This document shows, one piece after another, positions 54,242-63,975 of a stretch of DNA of 64,000 nt. The notes below the pieces were generated by a model. The model ran no database searches, was not told the DNA's origin, and saw nothing but the letters and a program-made list of their open reading frames with translations. Source of the stretch: an uncultured Endomicrobiia bacterium (GTDB taxonomy: Bacteria; Elusimicrobiota; Endomicrobiia; DTEH01); assembly GCA_937936785.1 (NCBI GenBank), contig CALDDQ010000003.1:1-64000 (forward strand), given 5' to 3'. The position numbers and the translations under genes were made by a program. Positions within the stretch are counted from its first letter, which is position 1, and every line of letters begins with the position of its first letter.

Positions 54242-55612
54242 ATGAAAAAAATTATTTTATTAATATCACTTTTACCTATGGTATGTTTTAGCTACACTAA
54301 AATTTATCTTGACACAGATTTTAAGACAAACTATATTGATTATTCAAACTTAGATTTTGAACTTACATCTTCAAGCAAAAATATTGATAATTATTCATTT
54401 ATATATTCATGGCTAAACCTAACATTAAAAACTAACATTGAAGGTGTTGATAGTTTAGAAGTTTGCACAACATTAACTTCATTAGGCAGGTGGGGCAGCG
54501 AGAATAATTATCAGATAGAAACAAGTTCAATGGTAAAAATAGAACCAAATTTTTGGTGGGAAAAAAGCTTACCTTATCCAAAAACTAATTTTGACCCGTT
54601 TTTTAGCGAATTTTATACTAAATACACTTTTAATATTGATCATAGGTTTTCAATGTTAAAAAATTATGTTGAAGAAATACCTGTGTCAGTAAAACTTGGA
54701 AGACAAGAAATTGAGTTTGTAGATGGTGTAGTAATTGGTAAAAATGGAATGGGTCTTGATGCAATAAGTTTTTCTTTTTATTTAGATAAATATTTTTATT
54801 TTGAAAGTTTTATCTCAAGAGTGTTAGGTGAACACATTACTACAAGAACAACTTTTGAAAATAACAAAAATTATCTTGTTTCAGGGACAGTTTTCGGGAC
54901 AAAGTATCAAGAAGAATACGATTTTGGTATAAGCAATGTTGTAGAAGAAAATAATTTTAACCAGGACAAAAAATTGTTTACAGAATATTTTATCAAACAC
55001 ACAAAAGAAGGTCTTTCATACATTTTTGAATACGCACAACAAAATGGCACAAAAGGAAGTAATATAAATTATTCTGCAAGTTTATATTATTTCAAAGCAG
55101 GGTTGGAAGGTAGCGGAAAAGTTTTAGGCAGGTCTAATATTGATGTAGTTTGGTTATTAACAAGTGGTTCTCCAAACGGTGATGAAGGAAAAGTTTTTAG
55201 TCCTATATTTGGAAAATTTTATTACGGACTTGAACCGGCAGGATTTGGCGATTTTGCTGCTGGTAGTGTAAAAAATTTATTTTTTAACTTACCACAAGGA
55301 TATTATGGAATGTTTGTTTTAGGAATGAAATTAAAAGTAAATCCTATAAAAAATTTTTTTCCCGGGTTTAACTATTTTTTATACGCATCTGCGGAAGGTG
55401 CTGCTGATAAACCAGACGCTTCTGCAACAGAAAAAACGCTCGGAGCAGGCAAAGCTATTGGACTTGAATATGGTCTAACGGCAGAATATTTAGTGTCAAG
55501 TTATATAAAATTAAATTTTGAATATTTAGTATTTGACCCGGCAAAAAATGCGTTTAATACTTTAGGCGAACCTGCTTATAAATTAAAATTTGGTTCTTCG
55601 GTAAAATTTTAA
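54242..55612 (+). CDS. Outer-membrane beta-barrel protein (porin-like)
   Basis: A 456-aa protein with a clear signal peptide (MKKIILLISLLPMVCFSYT). The mature part consists of alternating aromatic and polar strands and ends KLKFGSSVKF with the terminal Phe of outer-membrane barrels. The segment VSVKLGRQEIEFVDGVVIGKNG resembles the alginate-export/porin family, in which a GRQ motif at this place is common. It may form a solute channel. It precedes a GH57 carbohydrate enzyme by 4 bp, suggesting a link with a glycan or sugar, although the enzyme is cytoplasmic. Confidence 0.7.
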   Translation: MKKIILLISLLPMVCFSYTKIYLDTDFKTNYIDYSNLDFELTSSSKNIDNYSFIYSWLNLTLKTNIEGVDSLEVCTTLTSLGRWGSENNYQIETSSMVKIEPNFWWEKSLPYPKTNFDPFFSEFYTKYTFNIDHRFSMLKNYVEEIPVSVKLGRQEIEFVDGVVIGKNGMGLDAISFSFYLDKYFYFESFISRVLGEHITTRTTFENNKNYLVSGTVFGTKYQEEYDFGISNVVEENNFNQDKKLFTEYFIKHTKEGLSYIFEYAQQNGTKGSNINYSASLYYFKAGLEGSGKVLGRSNIDVVWLLTSGSPNGDEGKVFSPIFGKFYYGLEPAGFGDFAAGSVKNLFFNLPQGYYGMFVLGMKLKVNPIKNFFPGFNYFLYASAEGAADKPDASATEKTLGAGKAIGLEYGLTAEYLVSSYIKLNFEYLVFDPAKNAFNTLGEPAYKLKFGSSVKF

Positions 55613-55616
55613 AATT

Positions 55617-57869
55617 ATGAAAAAATTATATATAGCAATTTTATATCATCAACACCAACCATATTATAAAGATCCTATAGAAAACTATTATCATTTTCCG
55701 TGGGTGAGGTTTCATGCAATTAAAGATTATTATGATATGGCAGCAATAGTGTCAAAATTTGAAAAACTGAAAATCAACATAAACCTTGTCCCATCGTTAA
55801 TAGTTCAACTTGAAGATTATGCGTTTAACAATGCCATGGATAAAGATTTAGAGTTAACAATAAAAAATGTTGATGATTTAACTGATGAAGACAAGATTTA
55901 TATTTTAGAAAACTTTTTCCGGTGTAACTGGAACACAATGTTATATATTTATCCAAGGTATACTGAGTTGTTAGAAAAACGTGGTAAAATGGTTTCAAGA
56001 GAAGATTTGAACAGAAAAATAAAATTTTTTGCCAAACAAGATTTTTTGGACTTACAGGTTTGGGCAAACTTAGCCTGGTTTGATCCGATGTGGCGTGATG
56101 AAGATAAAATTTTAGATGATTTATTTAAAAAACAAAAAGGGTTCACTCAAGAAGATAAAGAATTTATTGTTAAAAAACAACGTGAGATTTGTAGTAAAAT
56201 TGTTCCTATACACAAAAAGTTGCAAGATGAAGGTAAAATTGAAGTTTCAGTAACACCTTTTTATCATCCAATACTACCTTTGTTATGTGATACATCCAAA
56301 GCACGAATTTCTAACCCGCAAATAACCTTGCCTTCAATACATTTTTCACATACAGAAGATGCTAAAGTACAGGTTGAAAATGCAATTAAATGTTATAAAG
56401 AAAGATTTGGTAGAAATCCGGCAGGACTATGGCCCGCAGAAGGGTCTGTGTCAGAAGATATTATTCCAATACTTGCATCTGCAGGAATAAAATGGATTGC
56501 TACGGACGAAGAAATTTTAAAAAATTCCTTACGAAACAATCCTGAGTTTAATAACGAAATTGTTTTTGGCAATGTTACAAAAAAATATGTTTATAAAAAC
56601 TATAAAGTAAGACATCCAACAACATCTGATGAATTAAACATAATTTTTAGAGATCGGGAGTTAGCAGATAATATAGGGTTTATTTATTCCAAGTGGTCCG
56701 CAAAAGATGCTGTGAAAGATATTGAAAACCGTCTTACAAACATATACAACTATGTTTATAAACAACAGAATGTTACTGAAGATGCAATTGTAAGTATTAT
56801 ACTTGATGGCGAAAATTGTTGGGAATACTATCCAAATGACGGAATAGATTTTTTGAACGAATTTTATACAATGTTAACCACAAACCCATTGTTTGAAACT
56901 GTTTTAATATCCGAATTTTTAAATTCACATGAACCTAAACATATAATAAAAAATCTTTGGCCTGGGTCGTGGATCAACGCAAATTATAATGTTTGGATTG
57001 GTCATCCAGAAGATAATCTTGCTTGGGATTATTTATCAAAAACAAGAAAGTTTTTAGTAGATTATATTGATAAACACCATAATATGGACAAATCAAAAAT
57101 TGATCTTTGCTGGGAATCTATATATATTGCAGAAGGATCTGACTGGTGTTGGTGGTATGGCGAAGAACATTATACTCCAGATAATATGGGGTTTGATTAT
57201 TTGTTTAGAAAACATTTAAAAAATGTATACAAAATTTTAAACGAACCAGAACCTGAATATTTGAACTTGCCTATAAAAGGACATTTGAAAAAACCAGAAT
57301 ATTTTTTACCAAAAGATTTAATAAATCCAATAATTGATGGAAAAATTACAAACTATTTTGAATGGCTATTATCCGGCCGGTATGGAATACGACAAGCAGG
57401 AGCTTTGCACCAAACTACAAATATTATTTGTGGAATTTTTTTTGGATTTGATATGAAAAACTTGTTTTTTAGGATAGACTATAATCATGAAATAAAAAAA
57501 GATATTGCATCAAGTTTATTTTTTAACATATACATTAAACGAAAAGATAATACTGGAAATATCTATCAAATAAAATTCCAATTTGAAGATTTAGTAAAAT
57601 ACGAACTTATATATCCAGATTCAACAAAACAAGAATTAAATTATATTGCAAAAGATAAAGTTATAGAACTTAAATTACCTTTTTCGTTGATAAATTCTCA
57701 GCCAGGATGTGATTTACAATTTTATGTTTCTGTAAATAGAACAGTTCAAAATTCTACCGGTGAAATTTTTGAGATTAAGACCTATGAACTTGAACGATGG
57801 CCAGAAAATAATTATATAGAATTATCCCAACCTGATGAAAATTTTATAAAACGAAACTGGACTATTTAA
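55617..57869 (+). CDS. Glycoside hydrolase family 57 protein
   Basis: A 750-aa protein. GH57 motifs are visible in order: AILYHQHQPYY (motif 1, residues 6-16), TPFYHPILPLL (motif 2, near 215), GLWPAEGSVSEDIIPILASAGIKWIATDE (motif 3 with the nucleophile Glu, split by the helix) and ILDGENCWEYY (motif 4 with the acid Asp). No signal peptide is present, so it acts in the cytoplasm on alpha-glucans, as an amylase, 4-alpha-glucanotransferase or related enzyme. The C-terminal 200 residues are beta-rich and not assigned. Its stop overlaps the next start (TAATG). Confidence 0.9.
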   Translation: MKKLYIAILYHQHQPYYKDPIENYYHFPWVRFHAIKDYYDMAAIVSKFEKLKININLVPSLIVQLEDYAFNNAMDKDLELTIKNVDDLTDEDKIYILENFFRCNWNTMLYIYPRYTELLEKRGKMVSREDLNRKIKFFAKQDFLDLQVWANLAWFDPMWRDEDKILDDLFKKQKGFTQEDKEFIVKKQREICSKIVPIHKKLQDEGKIEVSVTPFYHPILPLLCDTSKARISNPQITLPSIHFSHTEDAKVQVENAIKCYKERFGRNPAGLWPAEGSVSEDIIPILASAGIKWIATDEEILKNSLRNNPEFNNEIVFGNVTKKYVYKNYKVRHPTTSDELNIIFRDRELADNIGFIYSKWSAKDAVKDIENRLTNIYNYVYKQQNVTEDAIVSIILDGENCWEYYPNDGIDFLNEFYTMLTTNPLFETVLISEFLNSHEPKHIIKNLWPGSWINANYNVWIGHPEDNLAWDYLSKTRKFLVDYIDKHHNMDKSKIDLCWESIYIAEGSDWCWWYGEEHYTPDNMGFDYLFRKHLKNVYKILNEPEPEYLNLPIKGHLKKPEYFLPKDLINPIIDGKITNYFEWLLSGRYGIRQAGALHQTTNIICGIFFGFDMKNLFFRIDYNHEIKKDIASSLFFNIYIKRKDNTGNIYQIKFQFEDLVKYELIYPDSTKQELNYIAKDKVIELKLPFSLINSQPGCDLQFYVSVNRTVQNSTGEIFEIKTYELERWPENNYIELSQPDENFIKRNWTI

Positions 57870-58594
57870 TGAAACCAAAGTTGAACAATTTGGCTGTTGT
57901 TTTATCTAACAAAAACTCAAAAATGGAACTTCTATTATTAAAACAAAATTTGAAATATATAAAATTTATTGAACTTCGTGCAGATATGTTTTATCCTGAC
58001 CTGGAGTTGGTTCATAAAATGTTAAAACATTTATCCAGTTTTAATAAAAAAATTATTTTAACCTTTAGAAGTGTTTTAGAAGGGGGAAAAATTAAGGTTT
58101 CTAATACTAAAATTTTTGATTTTATATCTACTATTTTATCACAAAATAGTAACAATATTGATTATTTAGATATAGAATTGTTATCAAAAAACAAAACCAA
58201 ACTTGTTCAATTAGCAAAAAAATATGATAAAAAAATTATTTTCTCTTCTCATTTAATAAATGTTAACGAAAAATATAACATATCAAGAATAAAAAGTTTA
58301 ATTCCAAAAATTTTGTCCTTAAAAAAAAATGGTAATATTATAAAAATTGTATCTAAAACTGACAATTTTAAAAATTATTTTGAGACATTAAAACAATTAT
58401 TTAAATCAAAACAACTACACCAAAAATATCCCGTAACATTTTTTACAATAGGTAAGACTTCTTTAATTTCAAGATTAATCGGTATAATATTAAACATGCC
58501 AATAATTTTTGTTTCATTGACAAAACCAGTTATAAAATCACAACCTGATATAAAATCTATACTAAAAAACCTAGAAAAACTTGGATTTTTATAA
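57869..58594 (+). CDS. aroD: Type I 3-dehydroquinate dehydratase
   Basis: A 241-aa protein with the type I landmarks: FIELRADMF (E-x-R-x-D), ILTFRSVLEGG, YLDIEL, the catalytic His in FSSHLIN, the Schiff-base Lys in IIKIVSKTDN and the C-terminal SRLIG arginine. It dehydrates 3-dehydroquinate to 3-dehydroshikimate in aromatic amino-acid synthesis. The conserved segments are somewhat diverged (SSHL rather than SYHD). It is coupled to the GH57 gene by a 1-bp overlap; no other aro gene is nearby. Confidence 0.85.
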   Translation: MKPKLNNLAVVLSNKNSKMELLLLKQNLKYIKFIELRADMFYPDLELVHKMLKHLSSFNKKIILTFRSVLEGGKIKVSNTKIFDFISTILSQNSNNIDYLDIELLSKNKTKLVQLAKKYDKKIIFSSHLINVNEKYNISRIKSLIPKILSLKKNGNIIKIVSKTDNFKNYFETLKQLFKSKQLHQKYPVTFFTIGKTSLISRLIGIILNMPIIFVSLTKPVIKSQPDIKSILKNLEKLGFL

Positions 58595-58625
58595 AATTTG
58601 TAAAAATAACGATTTGATAATTATA

Positions 58626-58673
58626 AAATTATAAAATAATGAAATTATAAAATAATGAAATTATAAAAATAAC
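58626..58673 (+). repeat. Tandem repeat, 16-bp unit, three copies
   Basis: The unit AAATTATAAAATAATG occurs at 58626-58641 and again, identical, at 58642-58657. A third copy at 58658-58673 diverges at its end. It lies 7 bp upstream of the 58680 start codon and contains repeated in-phase ATG triplets, so copy number could affect expression. Confidence 0.85.
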
Positions 58674-58679
58674 AAAACT

Positions 58680-59219
58680 ATGAAACTATTAAAATTAAAA
58701 CCAAAAAAACTAACTCTAAGAACAATGATTTTGTTAGAAAAAAAAGGGCTGATAAAAAGATTTAAACCAACAAAAAATGTTTTAGAAGTAAAAAAAGGAA
58801 AAGATGCAGTTGATATACTATACACAACTTCAACAAAATTTGGTTCACACAAACTAATTTGTGTAGGTAAAAATTTTACTAAAATTCAACTAAATACTCA
58901 TCCTGATAATGAAGATTTTATCATTTTTAATCCAACAAACTATAAATTTAAGCCTCTATATCTCATAATTGGCCTTAACAAATATAAAATCATAGAAAAA
59001 AAGGCTAAAAACAACACTTTAACTTCCAAAGATATATTAGCCATTGAATTAGTATATAATAACCCAAAACTGAGTTTATTTACAATGTTAAAAGGAACAC
59101 CACATTGCGAAATAACTGTGGAAGGGAAAAGAAAACATCCAATATTTTTTGTTACTGAACCTACAAAACTTACTTGGCACATTTTGGATATTCAAGATTA
59201 TAAACTTGAGCTATTTTAA
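58680..59219 (+). CDS. Protein of unknown function, possible cupin-like fold
   Basis: A 179-aa soluble protein, not recognised. It has no signal peptide or membrane segment. The N-terminal third is basic (MKLLKLKPKKLTLRTM). Two later stretches, THPDNEDFIIFNP near residue 80 and GTPHCEITVEGKRKHPIFFV near 140, have the His/Glu and beta pattern seen in cupins, but this is a weak impression. It follows aroD and a tandem repeat. Codon use is like the neighbours, so it is probably a genuine gene. Confidence 0.6.
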   Translation: MKLLKLKPKKLTLRTMILLEKKGLIKRFKPTKNVLEVKKGKDAVDILYTTSTKFGSHKLICVGKNFTKIQLNTHPDNEDFIIFNPTNYKFKPLYLIIGLNKYKIIEKKAKNNTLTSKDILAIELVYNNPKLSLFTMLKGTPHCEITVEGKRKHPIFFVTEPTKLTWHILDIQDYKLELF

Positions 59220-59944
59220 TTTTTTTTTATTAACAATTAATAGTGATACAACTAACAGTAATAACAGTAACTATTTTAAATTAAACGCTTTTGTAAAAAC
59301 ATTATGGATTTTTTATAGATTGCTATGGGGTAGGAGCTATAAATGATAAAATGGATCTTCTACTAAGTATTATTCCTTTACTTTTTATTTTTTTCTAGCA
59401 ATTTCATTTTTATATTCAAACATTATTGGTTTAAAATTTAGTTTTTTTGTTGTTTTGCGCTGGTTCCTATAATATATATTATGTTAAGTTATTATATTTA
59501 TAGTATGCCTTATTTTTAAACTTAAAATATTCGATAATTCGTATTTTTTAAAAATAAATTAAAGCATTACATTATTTTTTATTTATTTGTTTTTCTGTAA
59601 TTTATTTTTTATTTTTTGAATATTTTATTTAGCAGGATATTTATTTCTGTTTAACACTTTGAAAGCAGAATTTTTGATTAGTGGGGCTAATTTAAAAATT
59701 TTCAAATATGGTAGGTGTTGGGACCATTGTTATATTTCTGAAACTTCACCAAAACGCATTTAAACAGAAAAACTTTGACCAAAATGCAAAAGAAAAAAGA
59801 AATCAATTTTTAAAAACAATGTTTTTAAAGCAAGCAAAAAAACATATAAATGTATATTGCAAAGGAACTTTTTAAAAAAGTACAAAAATAAAATACTACG
59901 CAATAGTTATCTTATTTTTTATAAGGATAGACATAATTACTAAT
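59220..59944. other. Gene-poor stretch with possible eroded coding remnants
   Basis: These 725 bp hold no convincing gene. A 55-codon frame at 59708-59875 (+) begins MVGVGTIVIFLKLHQ. The opposite strand over roughly 59600-59740 reads WSQHLPYLKIFKLAPLIKN in an open frame lacking a start and broken by stops. Both look like protein sequence but lack ribosome-binding sites, so relics of a lost gene are likelier than live ones. Confidence 0.4.
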
Positions 59945-61052
59945 CTATATATTTTTTTCAAGATAAGCATCTATAAACTCATCAATATCTCCATCCATAA
60001 CACCATCAATATTACTTGTTTCTATGCCTGTAATATTATCTTTTACAAGTTGATATGGCATAAAAACGTATGACCTTTTTTGTCTTCCCCACCCTATTTC
60101 TCCTTTTTCTTGTCTTTCTTTGTATCTTTCTTTTTGTTCATCTTCAATTTTTAACTGATATAATCGTGATTTTAACAACTTCATTGCCATAATTCTATTT
60201 TTTAATTGTGACCTTTCAGTTTGACACTGGACTATAATATTGGTTGGTATATGAGTAATTCTTACTGCAGATTCAGTTTTTTGTAAATGTTGCCCTCCAT
60301 GACCAGAAGCACCGTAAGTATCAATTTTTATATCTTTTTCTTCAATCTCAATTTCTTCTTCCTCAACCTCTGGTATAACATCACAACTTGCAAATGAAGT
60401 ATGTCTTCTTTTATTAGCATCAAATGGTGATATTCTAACCAATCTATGAACACCTTTTTCTCCTTTTAACAATCCATAAGAATATTTTCCCTTTACCATA
60501 AAAGTTATACTACGCAAGCCAGCTTCTTCACCTCTGGAAACATCTAATATTTCTATCTCAAAACTCTTTTTATTTGCCCACCTTGAATACATTCTAAACA
60601 ACATTTCCACCCAATCACAAGATTCCGTTCCACCGGCTCCTGCATGCAAGGTTACAATTGCGTTTGATTCATCATGTGGATTTGACAATAAAAGATCCAA
60701 TCTTAATTTTTTTATGGTTTTAGATAAAATATTAACTCTTTCTTCAAACTCAATATTTAAAGAACTGTCTTCAGATTGTTTTGCAAGTTCTATTACAGTT
60801 TCAATCTCGTTAACAAGATTTGAAAGTTGTGTCCAGATATTAACTATATCTTTTAACTTTTCTAATTCTTTAACAAGTGATATACGATAAGTTCTTTTTA
60901 ATGAATTATTCCACAACTCTGGGTCAGATAATTGTTTTTCTATTTCAGGAATTTTTAATTTTTTGTTGTCAATGTCAAAGGAATCCTCTGATTTTTTCTG
61001 TTTCTTTTAACAAACAATTATATTTTTCTATGTATTCAAAACTTAATTCCAT
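59945..61052 (-). CDS. prfB: Peptide chain release factor 2, with programmed +1 frameshift
   Basis: Translation starts at 61052 (minus strand) and runs 25 codons to an in-frame TGA at 60977-60975. The site reads AGAGGA-TTC-CTT-TGA-C, the classic RF2 autoregulatory slip: a Shine-Dalgarno-like AGAGGA three bases before CTT, the slippery CTTTGA and a following C. A +1 shift continues into the main frame and gives about 368 aa, the normal length. That frame has the GGQ motif (SGHGGQHLQKTESAVRI) for peptide release and the TERSQLKNR region. The factor terminates at UGA and UAA. It is probably co-transcribed with tRNA-Leu. Confidence 0.96.
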
Positions 61053-61074
61053 AAATTTATTTTTATTAAAAACT

Positions 61075-61156
61075 TGCCGCGGGTGGGACTTGAACCCACA
61101 CGGTGTTAACCATATGCCCCTCAAACATACGTGTCTGCCAGTTCCACCACCGCGGC
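61075..61156 (-). tRNA. tRNA-Leu (anticodon GAG)
   Basis: An 82-nt class II tRNA on the minus strand. The acceptor GCCGCGG pairs with CCGCGGC, the D-arm reads TGGTGGAACTGGCAGACAC, the anticodon loop is TTGAGGG, a variable arm is present and the T-loop is GGTTCAAGTCC. Anticodon GAG reads CUU and CUC. CCA is not encoded. Confidence 0.96.
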
Positions 61157-61187
61157 ATATTTAATTTTAATTCTTAAAAAAATTTAT

Positions 61188-61216
61188 ACTATATAAACTT
61201 GTAAAAAATAGAACAA
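61188..61216 (-). promoter_or_regulatory. Putative promoter of tRNA-Leu and prfB
   Basis: On the minus strand TTGTTC (61216-61211), 17-bp spacer and TATAGT (61193-61188). The tRNA begins about 30 bp downstream. Confidence 0.45.
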
Positions 61217-61300
61217 AATTCTTTTCCTTAATAATAAAAAATAATACTATTCATATTTTATAGAAAAAGTTCTAAAAAAATATAATAAAAAAATCTCAAA

Positions 61301-61327
61301 CAAAAATTTTTCTATTAACAATTTTTG
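61301..61327 (-). terminator. Hairpin after secG
   Basis: On the minus strand CAAAAATT (61327-61320) pairs with AATTTTTG (61308-61301), with T-rich DNA beyond. It could end the gap-pgk-secG transcript. The stem is mostly A-T. Confidence 0.4.
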
Positions 61328-61363
61328 CTCTATCATCTTTAACCAACAGACAAGTTCTGAAAA

Positions 61364-61624
61364 TTATTTCATCATTATTGATTCAATACCTGCTCTTGAA
61401 GAAAAAACCGTAAGACTTAATGTAGTGATAACAAAAATTATTGCCATAACAATTGTAACTTTTTTTAAAAACATTGAACCTGAAGATGAAGAAAATATTT
61501 GATCTGCTGCACCAGCACCAAAAATTCCACCGAAACCACCCATTTGTCCTAATTGTAACAATATTGTTAAAACGAGTAAAACAGATACTATTATATGTAA
61601 AATAAAAATTAATGTATACATCAT
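61364..61624 (-). CDS. secG: Preprotein translocase subunit SecG
   Basis: An 86-aa protein with two membrane helices. The conserved LQLGQMGGFGGIFGAG loop lies between them, followed by FLKKVTIVMAIIFVITTL. It assists SecYE in export. An AGGAG ribosome-binding site precedes the ATG. It follows pgk, as in many bacteria where gap, pgk, tpiA and secG cluster. Confidence 0.94.
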   Translation of the reverse strand: MMYTLIFILHIIVSVLLVLTILLQLGQMGGFGGIFGAGAADQIFSSSSGSMFLKKVTIVMAIIFVITTLSLTVFSSRAGIESIMMK

Positions 61625-61654
61625 TTTCTCCTATAGTTTAATTCATAAAAAAAT

Positions 61655-62854
61655 TTATTTATTTTGCAAAACATCAATACCCGGTAAAACTTTTCCTTCT
61701 AACAACTCTAAACTTGCCCCACCACCAGTTGAAATATGAGAAATTTTATCTGCAACAGAAAATTTTTTCACTGCACTAACAGAATCTCCACCACCAACTA
61801 CGCTAATAGCACCATTTTCCGTTGCCTGCGCAACCAGTATTGCAACCTGTTTAGTTCCATTCTGAAACTTTTCAATTTCAAACACACCCATAGGTCCATT
61901 CCAAACAATAGTTTTTGCTCCTTTAATAATTCCAGAAATTCTGTCAATACTATGTTGTCCAATATCAACACCAATAAAACCTTCTGGAATATCAACTACA
62001 GTACATTCTTTTGTTTGTGCATCTTTATCAATTTTATTTGCTAAAATATGGTCTATTGGTAGAAATAAGTTAATTCCTTTTTCTTGTGCTTTTTTTAACA
62101 AATCTTTAGCCAGGTCAACTTTGTCTTTTTCTACTAATGAATTCCCAACAGAAATTCCTCTTGCTAACAAAAAAGTATAAGCCATCGCACCACCTATAAT
62201 TATTGCATCAACTTTGTTCATTAAATTGTCGATAACTTCAATTTTATCAGAAACTTTTGCCCCACCTAAAATTGCTACAAATGGTCTTTCTGGCGAATTT
62301 AAAATTTTATCAAAATATTTTATCTCTTTTTCTAACAAAAATCCTGCAACTGATGGTAAAAATTTTGCAACAGCATAAGTTGAGGTATGTGCTCTATGAA
62401 CAGATCCAAACGCATCCTGAACAAATACACCATCTTTACCTACCAATGATACAAGTTCTTTGGCAAAATTTTCATCATTTTTTTCTTCTCTAGAATCAAA
62501 ACGAATATTTTCTAACAACAAAATTTCACCACTTTTTAATTCATAAGCAACTGTTTTTGTTTTTTCATCAACTATTCCTTCTGCCATTATAACTTTCTTA
62601 CCTAAAAGTTGTTCTAACTTTTTTGACACTGGTTTTAAAGAATATTTTGGTTCTATTTTACCTTTTGGTCGACCTAAATGGCTCATCATTATCAACGAAC
62701 ATCCTTGTTCTAACAAATATTTCACTGTAGGCAAAGATTCTTTTATTCTTGTATCATCCTCAACTTCACCATTGTCATTTATTGGAACATTATAATCTAC
62801 TCTTAATAAAACTTTTTTCTTTTTCAAATCTATATCCTTAATACTTTTTTTCAT
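61655..62854 (-). CDS. pgk: Phosphoglycerate kinase
   Basis: Start chosen at MKKSIKDI, the third in-frame ATG of a cluster, because GGGG lies 5-8 bases upstream; an ATG at 62866 would place that site inside the gene. About 399 aa. It has the family motifs LLRVDYNVPI, SHLGRPKG, the LLENIRFD strand, FVAILGGAKVSDKI, the WNGPMGVFE nucleotide motif and the closing VGGGDSVSAV and STGGGASLELLEG. It makes ATP from 1,3-bisphosphoglycerate. It is downstream of gap. Confidence 0.97.
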   Translation of the reverse strand: MKKSIKDIDLKKKKVLLRVDYNVPINDNGEVEDDTRIKESLPTVKYLLEQGCSLIMMSHLGRPKGKIEPKYSLKPVSKKLEQLLGKKVIMAEGIVDEKTKTVAYELKSGEILLLENIRFDSREEKNDENFAKELVSLVGKDGVFVQDAFGSVHRAHTSTYAVAKFLPSVAGFLLEKEIKYFDKILNSPERPFVAILGGAKVSDKIEVIDNLMNKVDAIIIGGAMAYTFLLARGISVGNSLVEKDKVDLAKDLLKKAQEKGINLFLPIDHILANKIDKDAQTKECTVVDIPEGFIGVDIGQHSIDRISGIIKGAKTIVWNGPMGVFEIEKFQNGTKQVAILVAQATENGAISVVGGGDSVSAVKKFSVADKISHISTGGGASLELLEGKVLPGIDVLQNK

Positions 62855-62925
62855 TTCATACCCCATAAAAAATTTTTTTATATTTAAAAATTAAAATCAG
62901 AAAAATAATTTTTAGGGTTTAAATA

Positions 62926-63975
62926 TTACAACCCTTTTTTTAACATATATAGTATTAAATCCACAACTCTATTAGAATAACCCCATTCATTATCATACCA
63001 AGATAATACTTTTACAAAGTTTCCACCAATAACTTTTGTGGACAAAGAATCAACAACTGAACTTGCTGAATAATGATTGTAATCTATTGAAACTAAAGGT
63101 TCATCACTAACTTCGAGATACCCTTTCATTTTACCATTTGCAGCTTCTTTTAAAGCGTTATTAATTTCTTCTGCAGTAGTGGTTTTTGCTAATGTGCAAG
63201 ACAAGTCTACAACAGAAACATTTGCAGTTGGAACTCTTATTGCAAAACCATCTAATTTACCTTTTAGTTCTGGTATTACAAGACCAATAGCTTTTGCAGC
63301 ACCGGTTGAAGTTGGTATCATTGACATTGCAGCAGCACGCGCTCTACGTAAATCCGAATGCATCATATCTTGCACACGTTGATCATTTGTGTATGCATGA
63401 ATTGTTGTCATCAATCCTTTCTCAATCCCCCATAAATCGTTTAACACTTTTGCTACAGGGGCTAAACAATTTGTTGTACAAGAAGCATTTGATAACACAT
63501 GATGATTTTTTGGATCATATTTATCTTCATTAACTCCCATAACAATTGTAATATCTTCACCTTCAGCTGGAGCTGAAATAATAACTTTTTTTACACCACC
63601 TTTTGTAATATGATTTTCAGCACCACGAACCGTTTTACCTTTTTTGTTAACACCATCTTTTTTTATTGTAAAAAGACCTGTAGATTCTACTACTACCTCT
63701 ATTCCTAAATCTTTCCACGGAATTTCTGCCGGATCAGATTTCTTAAACACTTTAATATCCTGACCGTTTACGTTAATAGTATCGTCTGATGTAACTTTTA
63801 CTTCTCCTGCAAATCTGCCGTGAACAGAATCATACTTTAACAAATGCGCATTAGTTTTTGTATCAGCCAAATCGTTAATCGCAACAAGTTGTAAATTTTT
63901 ATCATTTCTTTCTAATATTGATCTTGATACTAACCTTCCTATTCTTCCAAATCCGTTTATACCTATTTTTACCAT
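62926..63975 (-). CDS. gap: Glyceraldehyde-3-phosphate dehydrogenase
   Basis: A 349-aa protein with N-terminal [16 protein letters not shown] for NAD binding and the catalytic [12 protein letters not shown]. The phosphate-binding [15 protein letters not shown] and the C-terminal [15 protein letters not shown] are also present. It oxidises glyceraldehyde 3-phosphate to 1,3-bisphosphoglycerate. AGGAG precedes the ATG. It is the first visible gene of the minus-strand glycolytic run; its promoter is at or beyond the window edge. Confidence 0.98.
   Translation of the reverse strand: MVKIGINGFGRIGRLVSRSILERNDKNLQLVAINDLADTKTNAHLLKYDSVHGRFAGEVKVTSDDTINVNGQDIKVFKKSDPAEIPWKDLGIEVVVESTGLFTIKKDGVNKKGKTVRGAENHITKGGVKKVIISAPAEGEDITIVMGVNEDKYDPKNHHVLSNASCTTNCLAPVAKVLNDLWGIEKGLMTTIHAYTNDQRVQDMMHSDLRRARAAAMSMIPTSTGAAKAIGLVIPELKGKLDGFAIRVPTANVSVVDLSCTLAKTTTAEEINNALKEAANGKMKGYLEVSDEPLVSIDYNHYSASSVVDSLSTKVIGGNFVKVLSWYDNEWGYSNRVVDLILYMLKKGL

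Noticed and set aside
59708-59875. 55-codon gene beginning MVGVGTIVIF
   Set aside because: No ribosome-binding site or promoter, lysine/asparagine-rich as expected from AT-rich noise, and no recognisable family.
60877-61164. 95-codon + strand frame over prfB and tRNA-Leu
   Set aside because: It translates the tRNA gene and the RF2 frameshift region in antisense.
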